Shown one piece after another: positions 45,982 to 54,709 of a stretch of DNA of 57,940 nt. Source of the DNA: Actinomycetes bacterium. GTDB taxonomy: Bacteria; Actinomycetota; Acidimicrobiia; Acidimicrobiales; RAAP-2. The position numbers and the translations under genes were made by a program. The stretch covers positions 1 to 57,940 of the forward strand of contig JAJZMD010000024.1 in the NCBI GenBank assembly GCA_021803085.1, read 5' to 3'. How positions within the stretch are numbered: position 1 is the first letter of the stretch; each line of letters starts with the position of its first letter. The notes beneath the pieces were generated by a model. That model searched no databases and was not told the origin of the DNA. It saw nothing but the letters and a program-made list of their open reading frames with translations.

Positions 45982-47110
45982 GGGCGACCACGATCTCGCA
46001 GATCCGCTCCGCCGCGTCCGGGCGGCCGAGGCTCCGGGCGGCCTCTCCCATCGTGCGCAGGCGACCGGGGTCGTCCAGCAGCCCATCGAGGACCGACGCC
46101 AGTCGGTCTGCGTCGCAGTCGTCGTCGGGAACGAGGACGGCGGCGGCCGCGTCGACGAGCGCACGCGCGTTCGCGCTCTGGTGGTCCCCGGGCGCGCCCG
46201 GCAGCGGCACGAGCACGGACGGAACTCCCGCGACCGTCAGCTCCGCGACGGTGCTCGCGCCCGCACGACACACCATGACGTCGACCGCCTCGTAGAGGCG
46301 CGCCATCCGGCTCTCGAAGTCGACCATGCGGTAGCAGACCCGGTCGCCGCCGGCGCTCAGGCCACGCGCCGAGGCCTCGGCGCGCAGCTGCCCCGCGTCG
46401 CGTCGGCCCAGGACGTGGTAGAGCGCACGATCGTCCCGATCGCGCCAGCGCTCAGCGAGCCCGAGCGTCGCGAGGTTCAGGCGCCGGGCGCCGAGCGAAC
46501 CGCCCATGACCCCCACCACCGGGCGGCGCTCGGGAAGCTCCAGCTCCCGGCGCGCACGGGCAACGGCCGGACCGCTGCGATCGACCTCGGTGATCTCGGG
46601 ACGCACGGCCACCCCGGTCACCACCGCCCCGGGGAGCCCGCTCCCCGGGAAGGCCACGGCGTTCGCCGCGGCGCGGCTCGCGAAGAGGCGGTGCACCGCG
46701 CCAGGCACTGCGTCGATGGTCACGAGCACGAGCGGCACGCCGAGCACGATCGCGGCCGCATCAGCCGGAAAGCTCGCGTACCCGCCGACGGACACGACCA
46801 CGGCTGGCCGCCGCCGCGCGAGGTCTACGATCTCCCGGATCGTCGCGGACACGAGGCCTGCCACCGCACCGAGGTTCGCCCGCAGCGAGCTCGAGTCGAG
46901 CCGCCGCACGATTCCGCGGCCGCCCAGCAGCGTGAACGGGAAGCCCTGGCCCTCGAGAAGCAGCGCTTCCTGCCCGCGCCTGGACCCGACGAGCTCGATC
47001 GATCCGGGCTCGTGGCCGAGCGCGCGAAGTGACCGGGCGATCGCCAACGCCAAGAAGACGTGCCCGCCCGTCCCTCCACCGGAGATCACAGCGAAGGGTC
47101 TCCTGGTCAT
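45971..47110 (-). CDS. murG: Lipid II synthase MurG
   Basis: A 379-residue peripheral membrane GT28 glycosyltransferase adding GlcNAc to lipid I. Signatures are ISGGGTGGHVFLALAIA, VSVGGYASFPA, GVMGGSLGARRLN and CRAGASTVAELTVAGVPSVLVPLPGAPGDHQSANA. ATG 47110 overlaps the ftsW stop by 4 bases. Complete. Confidence 0.97.
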   Translation of the reverse strand: MTRRPFAVISGGGTGGHVFLALAIARSLRALGHEPGSIELVGSRRGQEALLLEGQGFPFTLLGGRGIVRRLDSSSLRANLGAVAGLVSATIREIVDLARRRPAVVVSVGGYASFPADAAAIVLGVPLVLVTIDAVPGAVHRLFASRAAANAVAFPGSGLPGAVVTGVAVRPEITEVDRSGPAVARARRELELPERRPVVGVMGGSLGARRLNLATLGLAERWRDRDDRALYHVLGRRDAGQLRAEASARGLSAGGDRVCYRMVDFESRMARLYEAVDVMVCRAGASTVAELTVAGVPSVLVPLPGAPGDHQSANARALVDAAAAVLVPDDDCDADRLASVLDGLLDDPGRLRTMGEAARSLGRPDAAERICEIVVAHAR

Positions 47111-48312
47111 CCCGGCCTGATCCGACCCTCGCCGGCGATCCGACCCTGCCCGGCGGTCCGACCCTCGCCGGCGGTCCTCTCCCGGCGGGCGACGCTCACG
47201 AGGACGCCGGCGCCAGCCATGGTGACCACGAGCGAGGAACCCCCGTAGGAGATGAACGGCAGCGGGATCCCGGTCACCGGGAGCAGCCCGATCACGGCTC
47301 CCACGTTGATCAGCGTCTCGACGCCGATCCACACGACGAGCGCCACCGCGAGGAGCCCGCCGAAACGGTCGGGGGCCCGGTTCGCGGCCCTGAGCCCGAA
47401 CCAGCACAAGGTGCCGAGCAGCAGGAGCACGCTCACCGTGCCGACCAGCCCGAGCTCCTGCCCGATCACCGAGAAGATGAAGTCCGAGTGGGGATTGGGC
47501 AGGAAGCCCCACTTCTCCGTGCCGTTGCCGAGCCCGACCCCGAAGACGTGACCCGATCCGAGGCCGATCAGCGACTGCACGACCTGGTAGCCCGAGCCCG
47601 ACGCGTGGGCGCCTGGGTCCACGAAGGAGAGGAGCCGCTGGCGGCGGTAAGGGTCGACGAGGCTCACCAGGACCGCCAGCGCCACCACGACCCCCCCGAT
47701 CTTCAGGATCGGACGGAACGACACGCCGGACGCGAAAAGGATCGACAGGCCGATGCACCCGAGCACGACGGTCGTGCCCATGTCCGGCTCGAGCAGCACC
47801 AGCCCGGCCGCCGAGAAGGTGACGAGGAGGAGCGGTCCGATCACGGTTCGGTCGCCTCCCCCTGCCTCCTCCCTGCGCACCACGACGTCCGCGCCGAAGA
47901 CGCACAGTGCGAGCTTCATGATCTCGGACGGCTGCACGTCGAAGGACCCGAACCCGATCCATCGGCTCGCGCCTGTCGCCTGCACCGCGAGGTGCGGCAC
48001 GAGGACGAGGACCAGGCCACCGAACGCGACGAGGGCGATCAGTCGCGCGAGCCGCCGTAACTTCGTGTAGTCCATCCGGCTCGTCACGACCATGGCCACC
48101 GTGCCGAGCACGAGCCAGAGGCACTGCCGGATGAGGATCGACCACGCCGACCCGTACGTCTCGATCGAGACCACCTCGGACGCGGACCCGACCATCACCG
48201 TCCCCACGACGCAGAGCACGGCCACGAGCGTCACGATGATGGTGGAGGTCGGCATCTCGCGAAGGAGAACCACCGCGCGTGCCTGGCGCGCCACCGACTT
48301 GGTCGCCGTCAT
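47107..48312 (-). CDS. ftsW: Septal peptidoglycan polymerase FtsW
   Basis: A 401-residue SEDS polymerase with ten likely membrane helices. Conserved boxes are GASRWIGFGSFDVQPSEIMKLAL, LLEPDMGTTVVL, the large loop segment GSGYQVVQSLIGLGSGHVFGVGLGNGTEKWGFLPNPHSDFIFSVIGQELG, with the catalytic Asp in HSDFIF, and GIPLPFISYGGSS. The tail carries three 6-residue repeats (TAGEGR). Start ATG 48312 follows GGGAAG. It directly follows mraY; murD, normally in between, is missing. Confidence 0.97.
   Translation of the reverse strand: MTATKSVARQARAVVLLREMPTSTIIVTLVAVLCVVGTVMVGSASEVVSIETYGSAWSILIRQCLWLVLGTVAMVVTSRMDYTKLRRLARLIALVAFGGLVLVLVPHLAVQATGASRWIGFGSFDVQPSEIMKLALCVFGADVVVRREEAGGGDRTVIGPLLLVTFSAAGLVLLEPDMGTTVVLGCIGLSILFASGVSFRPILKIGGVVVALAVLVSLVDPYRRQRLLSFVDPGAHASGSGYQVVQSLIGLGSGHVFGVGLGNGTEKWGFLPNPHSDFIFSVIGQELGLVGTVSVLLLLGTLCWFGLRAANRAPDRFGGLLAVALVVWIGVETLINVGAVIGLLPVTGIPLPFISYGGSSLVVTMAGAGVLVSVARRERTAGEGRTAGQGRIAGEGRIRPG
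47122..47175 (-). repeat. Three 18-bp units in the ftsW tail
   Basis: Three 18-bp units encode TAGEGR, TAGQGR and IAGEGR just before the ftsW stop. In-frame, and outside the membrane domain. Confidence 0.8.
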
Positions 48313-48394
48313 GGGGTCTTCCCTCTCGACTTCGCTCGCCTTCCCGACGCACCATCGTCGCCGACCGGGCAGCGTCCGTGGGGGACCGTCCGCA

Positions 48395-49432
48395 TCAGAT
48401 CTTGGCCACCGTGAGGAAGACGCCGTAGAAGACCCCCAGGGCGAGCGCGGCGAAGAGGCCGGCACAGATCCACAGCCGCACGATGACCGTGGTCTCGGGC
48501 CACCCGATCAGCTCGAAGTGATGGTGGATCGGCGCCATCCTGAGGATCCGCCTGTGGAAGAGGCGGAAGCTCACGACCTGTGCGATCACCGACACCGTCT
48601 CGATCACGAACAGCCCGCCGAGAATCGGAAGCAGCAGGTCGAGGTTCAGCAAGAGGCACAGCGCGCCGAGCCCCGACCCGAGGGCGAGCGACCCGGTGTC
48701 CCCCATGATGATCTTGGCGGGCGCTGCGTTCCACCACAAGAAGCCGAGGCACGCCGCCCCGAGCGCCACCGAGGTGAGGGCGAGGTCGATCCCGTACGCA
48801 GGCAGCAGGTGGAAGATCCCGTAGTGGCGGAAGATCCAGTACCCGAGGATCGCGAGCACGGTGAAGCAGAAGCCCGACGAGCCGGCGGCGAGCCCGTCGA
48901 GCCCGTCGGTCAGGTTCACCGCGTTCGACGTCCCCACGAGGACGAAGACGGCGAAGGCGACCCATCCCGCTTCGCCGAGCTGCACGCCGGGCGAGCTCAT
49001 GCGGGTGAACGACAGGGCCGTGGAGGTGTGCGCCCAATGCACGGCGAGCTCCGCGACGAGCACGGAGGCGGCCACCTGGGCCACCAGCTTCGCCCGCTTG
49101 TTCAGTCCGAGGCTGCGGCGGTTCCGCACCTTCATCCAGTCGTCGAGGGCCCCGATGGCACCGAACAGCACGACGGCGATCACGACGAGAACCCCCTCGG
49201 CCGAGAACCTCACCTCGGTCCCCAGGTGGCCGATCAGGTAGCCGCCGACCACTGCGGCGACGATCGCGAGGCCTCCCATCGTGGGGGTGCCTGCCTTGGC
49301 GGTATGGGTGGCCGGGCCTTCCTCCCGGATCTGCTGCCCGATCCGCTTGCGCATGAGCCATCGCATGAGGACTGGCGTGCCCAGGATGGCGAGCCAGAAC
49401 GCGGATGCCCCGGAGGCCATGATCGAGAGCAC
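48395..49432 (-). CDS. mraY: Phospho-MurNAc-pentapeptide transferase MraY
   Basis: A 345-residue polytopic enzyme making lipid I from undecaprenyl phosphate. THTAKAGTPTMGGLAI, LDDWMKVRNRRSLGL, NAVNLTDGLDGLA, the Mg-binding IMGDTGSLALG and PIHHHFEL are present. GTG 49432 is preferred because GAGGTGG lies 6 bases upstream in the end of murE; ATG 49420 is possible. It directly follows murE (2-base gap), where murF would be expected. Confidence 0.96.
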   Translation of the reverse strand: MLSIMASGASAFWLAILGTPVLMRWLMRKRIGQQIREEGPATHTAKAGTPTMGGLAIVAAVVGGYLIGHLGTEVRFSAEGVLVVIAVVLFGAIGALDDWMKVRNRRSLGLNKRAKLVAQVAASVLVAELAVHWAHTSTALSFTRMSSPGVQLGEAGWVAFAVFVLVGTSNAVNLTDGLDGLAAGSSGFCFTVLAILGYWIFRHYGIFHLLPAYGIDLALTSVALGAACLGFLWWNAAPAKIIMGDTGSLALGSGLGALCLLLNLDLLLPILGGLFVIETVSVIAQVVSFRLFHRRILRMAPIHHHFELIGWPETTVIVRLWICAGLFAALALGVFYGVFLTVAKI

Positions 49433-49434
49433 GG

Positions 49435-50892
49435 TCAGCCACCTCGCCCGAGGCGCCGGCCCGACGCGCGCGCCGCCAGCGCCTCGGCGATGACGACGTG
49501 ATCGTCGAAGCAAAGACGCTGGTCACCCACCTCCTGAACCGTCTCGTGGCCCTTGCCCGCGACGAGCACGACGTCCGCGGGGCGGGCGAGCTCGATGGCT
49601 GCCTCGATCGCACTGCGGCGGTCGGGCTCGACGACGAGGCGCGCCTCGGCCGTGACGATCCCTCGCAGCACGTCTTCGACGATCGCACCGGGATCCTCGT
49701 GGCGCGGGTTGTCCGACGTGACGACGACGACATCTGCCGAGCGCGCCGCGACTGCGCCCATGAGCGGACGCTTCAACGGGTCACGGTCGCCCCCGCACCC
49801 GAAGACGACGATCGTCCGCCCTCCGCCCTCGGCAGCCATGCGGCCGGCCTCCGCCAGCACGCCCTCGAGCGCTGCAGGAGTGTGGGCGTAGTCCACGAGC
49901 ACGCAGAAGCCCAGCGCGCCGGAGCCGACGACCTCCATTCGGCCCACGACGGGCCCAGCGGCGGAAAGACCCTCGGCCGCGGCGCCGGGCGGCAGCCCCA
50001 AGGCGACGGCGGCCTCGGCCGCGAGCTGCGCGTTCTTCACGTTGACGAGGCCGGTGAGCGGCACGACCACCCGCTCACCGCGCCAGGTGAACGCGGAGGT
50101 GCCGAGGCGGAGGGTCACGTCGCTCACCGCTGCGCGCGTGACCGCGACCGTCGGGATCCGTGCGCGACGAAGGATGCGCCGGCCCCACGGGTCGTCGGAG
50201 TCCACGACCGCGATCTTCGCCCGCTCAGGTTCGAACAGCGTCGCCTTCGCCTCGAAGTACGCCTCCATCGATCCGTGGAAGTCGAGGTGGTCGTGGCTCA
50301 GGTTCGTGAAGACAGCCACGTCGAACTGGACCGCGTCGACGCGCGACTGGGCCAGCGCGTGGCTGGACACCTCCATCGCGACCGCCGGGCGCGCCGAGAC
50401 AGGGTGCTCGTCCCGGGCTGCCGCCAGGAGCCGTTGCAGGTCCGTCGACTCCGGCGTGGTGCGAACGCCCGTGAGCGTGCCGATGACCGTCGTCGGATGT
50501 CCTGCATGCTCGAGGATCGCGCCCAGCAGGTGCGTGACCGTGGTCTTCCCGTTGGTTCCGGTCACTCCCGCCATGAGGAGCGACGAGGCCGGGTGACCGT
50601 AGAAGGCTGCGGCGAGCCGCGCCATCGACGCGCGTCCCTTCCCCGGCGCGACTCGCAGCTGGACGACCTGGCGCGGTAGCGGCCCCACCTCGTGCTCCCG
50701 CACGATGCCGACCGCTCCCATCTCGACCGCCTCCCGCGCGTAGGAATGGCCGTCGGTCTGCTGCCCGACGAGGCAGCAGAACAGCGCACCCGGGCTCACG
50801 CGCCGGCTGTCGTGCTCCACGCCGGCGATGTCGACCGCGTCGGGGTCGCCCGACTTCTCGAGCACGTCGATCTCGTCGAGCAGGAGGGTCAT
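49435..50892 (-). CDS. murE: MurE: meso-diaminopimelate-adding ligase
   Basis: A 485-residue Mur ligase adding the third residue. The ATP loop is GVTGTNGKTTVTHLL, the metal/substrate motif NLSHDHLDFHGSMEAY carries the Lys region for carbamylation (EAKATLFEP), and the amino-acid selector DNPRHEDP identifies meso-DAP specificity. ATG 50892 gives the family start; an in-frame ATG at 50931 would add 13 residues, and neither has a good SD. Confidence 0.96.
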   Translation of the reverse strand: MTLLLDEIDVLEKSGDPDAVDIAGVEHDSRRVSPGALFCCLVGQQTDGHSYAREAVEMGAVGIVREHEVGPLPRQVVQLRVAPGKGRASMARLAAAFYGHPASSLLMAGVTGTNGKTTVTHLLGAILEHAGHPTTVIGTLTGVRTTPESTDLQRLLAAARDEHPVSARPAVAMEVSSHALAQSRVDAVQFDVAVFTNLSHDHLDFHGSMEAYFEAKATLFEPERAKIAVVDSDDPWGRRILRRARIPTVAVTRAAVSDVTLRLGTSAFTWRGERVVVPLTGLVNVKNAQLAAEAAVALGLPPGAAAEGLSAAGPVVGRMEVVGSGALGFCVLVDYAHTPAALEGVLAEAGRMAAEGGGRTIVVFGCGGDRDPLKRPLMGAVAARSADVVVVTSDNPRHEDPGAIVEDVLRGIVTAEARLVVEPDRRSAIEAAIELARPADVVLVAGKGHETVQEVGDQRLCFDDHVVIAEALAARASGRRLGRGG

Positions 50893-50965
50893 GCGCACAG
50901 AAGGCAGTCGGAGAGCTCGGGCACGGACCATCCGTGAGCCGAGGCCCCAGCGGATGGTAGCCGCC

Positions 50966-52951
50966 TCACGTCGCTTTCCGGACGAGCGCTGTGAGTGTCG
51001 TGGGCGCTGTGGCCTGCGGCTTGCCGCCGAGCCCCGGCGACGTCGGGACGTCGTAGCGGTGCAGTGCGTACGTCATGATCTTCGAGAACACCGGAGCAGC
51101 CGCGGCCCCGCCGTAGATGGGGACCGGCCGGTCGAGCACCACGATCGCCGAGAGGACCGGGTGATTGGCCGGCGCGAACCCGACGAACGTGGCGTCGAAC
51201 GCCCCTGTGATGTACCCTGACCTGCCGTTGTCGTACGGGATCTGCGCGGTGCCGGTCTTTCCTCCGACGAGGTACCCGGGCACTGCGGCGGCGACGCCGG
51301 TCCCGGAGTCGACGACCTGCTCGAACATCGCGACGAGCTCTTTGTCCACCGTGGGCGAGATGACCCTCCCCCTGTGCGACGGCGGCGTCGGGCGCACGGT
51401 CCCGTCCGAGGCCACGGTGGCCCGTACCAGCTTCGGCGACACGAACACCCCGCCGTTCGCGACCGCGTTGAACGCATCGAGCACTTGCAGCGCGCTCACC
51501 GCGTCCACCTGGCCGATCGGGAGCGAGACGTAGTCGGTGGGCTCCCATTGCGGCGCTGTCACGATCAACCCGGGTGACGCGCCCGGGAAGTGCAGCCCGG
51601 TTGTCTTCCCGAAGCCGAGACGCTTCACCTGCTCGAGGAGGCGAGCCTCACCCAGCCTCTGCGCGATGAAGGAGGTCCCGATGTTCGAGGACTGGGCGAG
51701 GATCTGCGTCGCGGTCATCTGCTCGGTCGGGTGCGGTGTGGCGTCGCTGAAGAACGAGCCGTCGAGGAAGCGCTGGTCGGGCACGACGAAGGTGGTCCGC
51801 GGCGTGATCACGCCCGCGGAGAGCGCGGCGGAGAACGTCACGATCTTGAAGACGGACCCTGGCTCGTAGACCTGCGTGACGGCGGCGTTGGTGGGCGCTT
51901 CCTCGACGGGGCCGCCCGGGCCGATGCGCACCGGAGTGCCATTGGCGCTCGACGAAGCGGTGGACGGCGGCGGGGAGGCATTGGTCGGCGCAGGCTTGGT
52001 CGGCGCAGGCTTGGTCGGCGTCGCGACGAGGTTCACCATCGCCAGGATCTGGCCCGTGGCGGTGTCCATCACGATCGCGTCGCCGCCTTTCGCGTGCGAC
52101 GCCACGATCTCCTGCGCAAGGTCCTGCTCGGCGGTGTACTGCAACGGCTCGTCGAGCGTCAGCTCCAGACCCGTGCCTGCAGCGGCGGGCATCTTCTGGG
52201 CCACCGGCGTACCGGGGAGCTGGACGCCGAGCGGAGACTCGAGGATGGTCTCGCGGCCCGGGTGGCCAGCGAGCATCCGGTTGTACTGCGCCTCCAGGCC
52301 GGCGTCGCCGTTGCCGGACGCGTTCACGCCGCCGACCACCGGGGACGCCACGCCGCCGCCCGTCGTGACGTTGACCGAGGTGTCGACCATCGTGATCCCC
52401 GGGAACGCCATCGACGAGACCTTGTCGGCCTGGCTCACCGAGAGGTTCCGCACGAGCGGCACGTACCCGGAGCGCTCGGAGAGGAGACGGGCGAGGGTCG
52501 ACGCCCGAAGATGCAGCAACGGGGCCAGCGCGCGACCCTCTGCGACCGGGTGGACGACCTGGAAGTCGTCTGCGAGGACCATCTTGGTCGGGATCGACAT
52601 CTCGAAGACGACGCCGCTGCGGTCCGTGATCGCGCCGCGTAGTGCAGGGATGACGACCGGCTGCGCCGTCTCCTGCGCCGCCTCGGCTTCGTATCGCCCC
52701 GCGTGGAGGACCTGCACGTCGACGAGCCGTGCAGCGACGACGACGAGCGCCAGCACCAGGACCACCCGCGCCATGCGGACGCGACGCACCAGCAGTTGGC
52801 GCCGCGACTCCGCCGATCGCCGTTCCCGCCCCCGGCCCCGAGACGGCGGTCGCCAAGGGCGCGGGCGCGCGGGGGAGGCGCCCGGCAGCTCAGGAGCAGC
52901 TCGACGGCGGGGAGGCGACGCTGGACGCGTCGCCGTCGGCGCGGGGCTCAC
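50966..52951 (-). CDS. ftsI: Septal penicillin-binding protein FtsI (PBP3)
   Basis: A 661-residue class B transpeptidase. Head about 55 residues of Pro/Arg-rich sequence, one membrane segment (ARVVLVLALVVVAARLVDVQVL), the dimerisation/pedestal domain (GAITDRSGVVFEMS), then the transpeptidase domain with SxxK in PGSVFKIV, SxN in QSSNIGTSF and KTG in GGKTGTAQIP. A low-complexity insertion with TKPAPTKPAPT (about 315-345) is unusual within the domain. GTG overlaps the ftsL stop by 4 bases. Partner of FtsW. Confidence 0.96.
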   Translation of the reverse strand: MSPAPTATRPASPPRRRAAPELPGASPARPRPWRPPSRGRGRERRSAESRRQLLVRRVRMARVVLVLALVVVAARLVDVQVLHAGRYEAEAAQETAQPVVIPALRGAITDRSGVVFEMSIPTKMVLADDFQVVHPVAEGRALAPLLHLRASTLARLLSERSGYVPLVRNLSVSQADKVSSMAFPGITMVDTSVNVTTGGGVASPVVGGVNASGNGDAGLEAQYNRMLAGHPGRETILESPLGVQLPGTPVAQKMPAAAGTGLELTLDEPLQYTAEQDLAQEIVASHAKGGDAIVMDTATGQILAMVNLVATPTKPAPTKPAPTNASPPPSTASSSANGTPVRIGPGGPVEEAPTNAAVTQVYEPGSVFKIVTFSAALSAGVITPRTTFVVPDQRFLDGSFFSDATPHPTEQMTATQILAQSSNIGTSFIAQRLGEARLLEQVKRLGFGKTTGLHFPGASPGLIVTAPQWEPTDYVSLPIGQVDAVSALQVLDAFNAVANGGVFVSPKLVRATVASDGTVRPTPPSHRGRVISPTVDKELVAMFEQVVDSGTGVAAAVPGYLVGGKTGTAQIPYDNGRSGYITGAFDATFVGFAPANHPVLSAIVVLDRPVPIYGGAAAAPVFSKIMTYALHRYDVPTSPGLGGKPQATAPTTLTALVRKAT

Positions 52952-53427
52952 CCGCCTGACGTGGCACCGAGCGCGGGTGTGCGACCCGCCGATGCCGCGA
53001 CGTGCGGAGCCGCCAGCTTGACCCCGAGAGGGACGTGCGCGAGCTGGCGCACCTGTGACGGCGACCTCATGTGGAGGGTGCCCTCGGCGACCGCCAAGAT
53101 GCGCGAGGGGTTCTCCAGCTCGGCGAGGCCGAGCACCTCGCGCTGGTGCAGCAGCTGCGCCGATGTGATCTCGGCCTGCAGGCTCGCGAGCCGCACCTGT
53201 CCCTGCGCGAGCTCGGCATGGCCGACCACCACGAACAACAGGCTGCCGCTCACCATTGCCGCCGACGCGAGGGGTGCGAGCTTGCGGCGCCGGACGCGAC
53301 GCGTGCGCCGCGCAACGACTGCGAGCGGCGCGCGACGGGCGTCTTCCTGGATCGACGCTGTCGTCGACTCGCGTGGCGCGACCCGCGCGCCAGCGACGAA
53401 CCGTGCGCGCTCCGCCGCGGTGCTCAC
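52948..53427 (-). CDS. ftsL: FtsL-like division protein
   Basis: A 159-residue bitopic protein in the ftsL position. A basic head (RRTRRVRRRK) precedes one membrane helix (LASAAMVSGSLLFVVVGHAEL, about 53-73), then a heptad-like coil (GQVRLASLQAEITSAQLLHQREVLGLAELENPSRI) typical of FtsL/FtsB. Sequence similarity in this family is low, so the call rests on architecture and position. The GTG overlaps the rsmH stop by 4 bases. Confidence 0.87.
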   Translation of the reverse strand: MSTAAERARFVAGARVAPRESTTASIQEDARRAPLAVVARRTRRVRRRKLAPLASAAMVSGSLLFVVVGHAELAQGQVRLASLQAEITSAQLLHQREVLGLAELENPSRILAVAEGTLHMRSPSQVRQLAHVPLGVKLAAPHVAASAGRTPALGATSGG

Positions 53428-54395
53428 GCGGCAGGTCTGCGCTGGATCGCGCGGAGCCTTGCTGACTCCGCCCGATGGTTCCGTGCGACCTCAGCTGCCG
53501 ACGCCTTCCGCGAGCCCCTGAACACGAGGTCGTGCTCGGGCATCGCGCCGCACACGCAGGGCAGCCCGGGAGGGCAGGTGCAGCCGCCGGCGACTGCCTC
53601 GGCGAAGGCCGCCTTCACGAGGCGGTCCTCCCCTGAGTGGTACGAGATCACGACCAGCCTGCCCGTCGGCGCCAGCAGGTGCATTGCGACCGGCAACGAC
53701 CGCGACAGCTGACCGAGCTCGTCGTTCACGGCGATGCGGAGCGCCTGGAAGACCCGGCGAGCGGGATGCCCGCGGCGGCGGGCGGGGGCCGGCACGGCTC
53801 CCGCCACGATCCCGGCGAGCTCACTCGTCGTCGTGACCGGCCTCGCGAGAACGACCGCCCGCGCGATCCGTCTGGCGAAGCGTCCTTCGCCGTTCGCCAC
53901 GAAGAGCGCCGAGAGCTCCTCGACGGTCGCGGTGTTGACCAGATCGGCTGCGCTGGGGCCGCCAGACCCGTCCATGCGCATGTCCAGCGGAGCCGAGGAA
54001 CGGTAGGAGAAGCCCCGCTCGGGCCTGTCGAGCTGAGGCGAGCTCACACCGAGATCGAGGAGCACGCCGGAGACCGCCGTCGACGACGCAGAGGACTGCG
54101 GCCACGACGCCGGGTCGGATGCGGTCTCCCTGACGACTTCCTCCATGCGGTCGAACGTCGCGCCCCGCACCACTGCACGCCGCCCGAAACGAGCGAGCCG
54201 CAGCTCGCACGCTGCCACAGCGTCCGGGTCGCGGTCGAGGGCCAGCACGCCCAGGTGCGCGTGCGCGTCGAGCAGCGCTGCGGCGTGCCCGCCGCCGCCC
54301 GCGGTGCCGTCGACCACCACGCCGGAGGGCACCGACCCGAAGAGCGAGACCACCTCGTCCACCATGACGGGCTCGTGTGCGAACGTCTGGGTCAT
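53424..54395 (-). CDS. rsmH: 16S rRNA m4C1402 methyltransferase RsmH
   Basis: A 323-residue methyltransferase (also MraW) acting on 16S C1402. The SAM motif is VVVDGTAGGGGHAAAL, with SGVLLDLGVSSPQLDRPERGFSYRSSAPLDMRMD and the end ISYHSGEDRLVKAAF. ATG 54395 is the family start, with GAGGGG 6 bases upstream inside a large inverted repeat. An in-frame ATG at 54503 would add 36 residues (MCSPSTGTVEDFFSALF...), also open and without a good SD. It is separated from mraZ by 314 bases. Confidence 0.96.
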   Translation of the reverse strand: MTQTFAHEPVMVDEVVSLFGSVPSGVVVDGTAGGGGHAAALLDAHAHLGVLALDRDPDAVAACELRLARFGRRAVVRGATFDRMEEVVRETASDPASWPQSSASSTAVSGVLLDLGVSSPQLDRPERGFSYRSSAPLDMRMDGSGGPSAADLVNTATVEELSALFVANGEGRFARRIARAVVLARPVTTTSELAGIVAGAVPAPARRRGHPARRVFQALRIAVNDELGQLSRSLPVAMHLLAPTGRLVVISYHSGEDRLVKAAFAEAVAGGCTCPPGLPCVCGAMPEHDLVFRGSRKASAAEVARNHRAESARLRAIQRRPAA

Positions 54396-54504
54396 CTGCA
54401 GCCCCTCGACGAGCGAGGTTCCCCGGGAACAGGTCCCTAGGCGACCAGAGCAGAAGAGGGCGGAGAAGAAGTCTTCCACCGTGCCGGTCGAGGGGCTGCA
54501 CATG
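54393..54504 (-). promoter_or_regulatory. Inverted repeat sequestering the rsmH ribosome binding site
   Basis: In the mRNA, CAUGUGCAGCCCCUCGAC (54504-54487) can pair with GUCGAGGGGCUGCAGAUG (54410-54393): 14 continuous pairs, one G-G mismatch and three more pairs. The second arm holds the SD GAGGGG and the AUG. The 76-base loop contains GTTCC-CGG-GGAAC. Upstream, GCACCGC/GCGGTGC (54556-54562 with 54510-54516) encloses a GTGGCG/CGCCAC hairpin (54536-54550) that competes with CGCTGT/ACAGCG (54532-54537, 54553-54558). The rest of the 314-base gap is purine-rich. Pairing is observed; regulation is inferred. Confidence 0.7.
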
Positions 54505-54570
54505 GTCCAGCACCGCACAGGTGCCGGGGAACGCTGTGGCGCGACGCCACGAACAGCGGTGCAGAGCTCC

Positions 54571-54606
54571 TTTCCGTGTTCGTTTCCGTGTTCGTTTCCG
54601 TGTTGC
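54571..54606 (-). repeat. Three 12-bp direct repeats in the rsmH leader
   Basis: TTTCCGTGTTCG occurs twice and TTTCCGTGTTGC once, head to tail (plus-strand reading). In the mRNA they are A-rich, single-strand-prone CGAACACGGAAA units just upstream of the structured part. Confidence 0.85.
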
Positions 54607-54709
54607 TTGCCTTTCCCTTCTCTGCTTCCTTCGCTTCTCGTTCCTCGCCTGGCGCGACCGCACGAGCCGCGGGCGCGACGGGAGTCACGTCGCTCGGCGC
54701 GCGAGCCGG

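Noticed and set aside
54437-54688. 83-codon minus-strand open frame in the rsmH leader (contains NTETNTETNTE)
   Set aside because: No ribosome binding site or promoter, no family, and the repeat comes from the 12-bp DNA units; the region reads better as an RNA leader.
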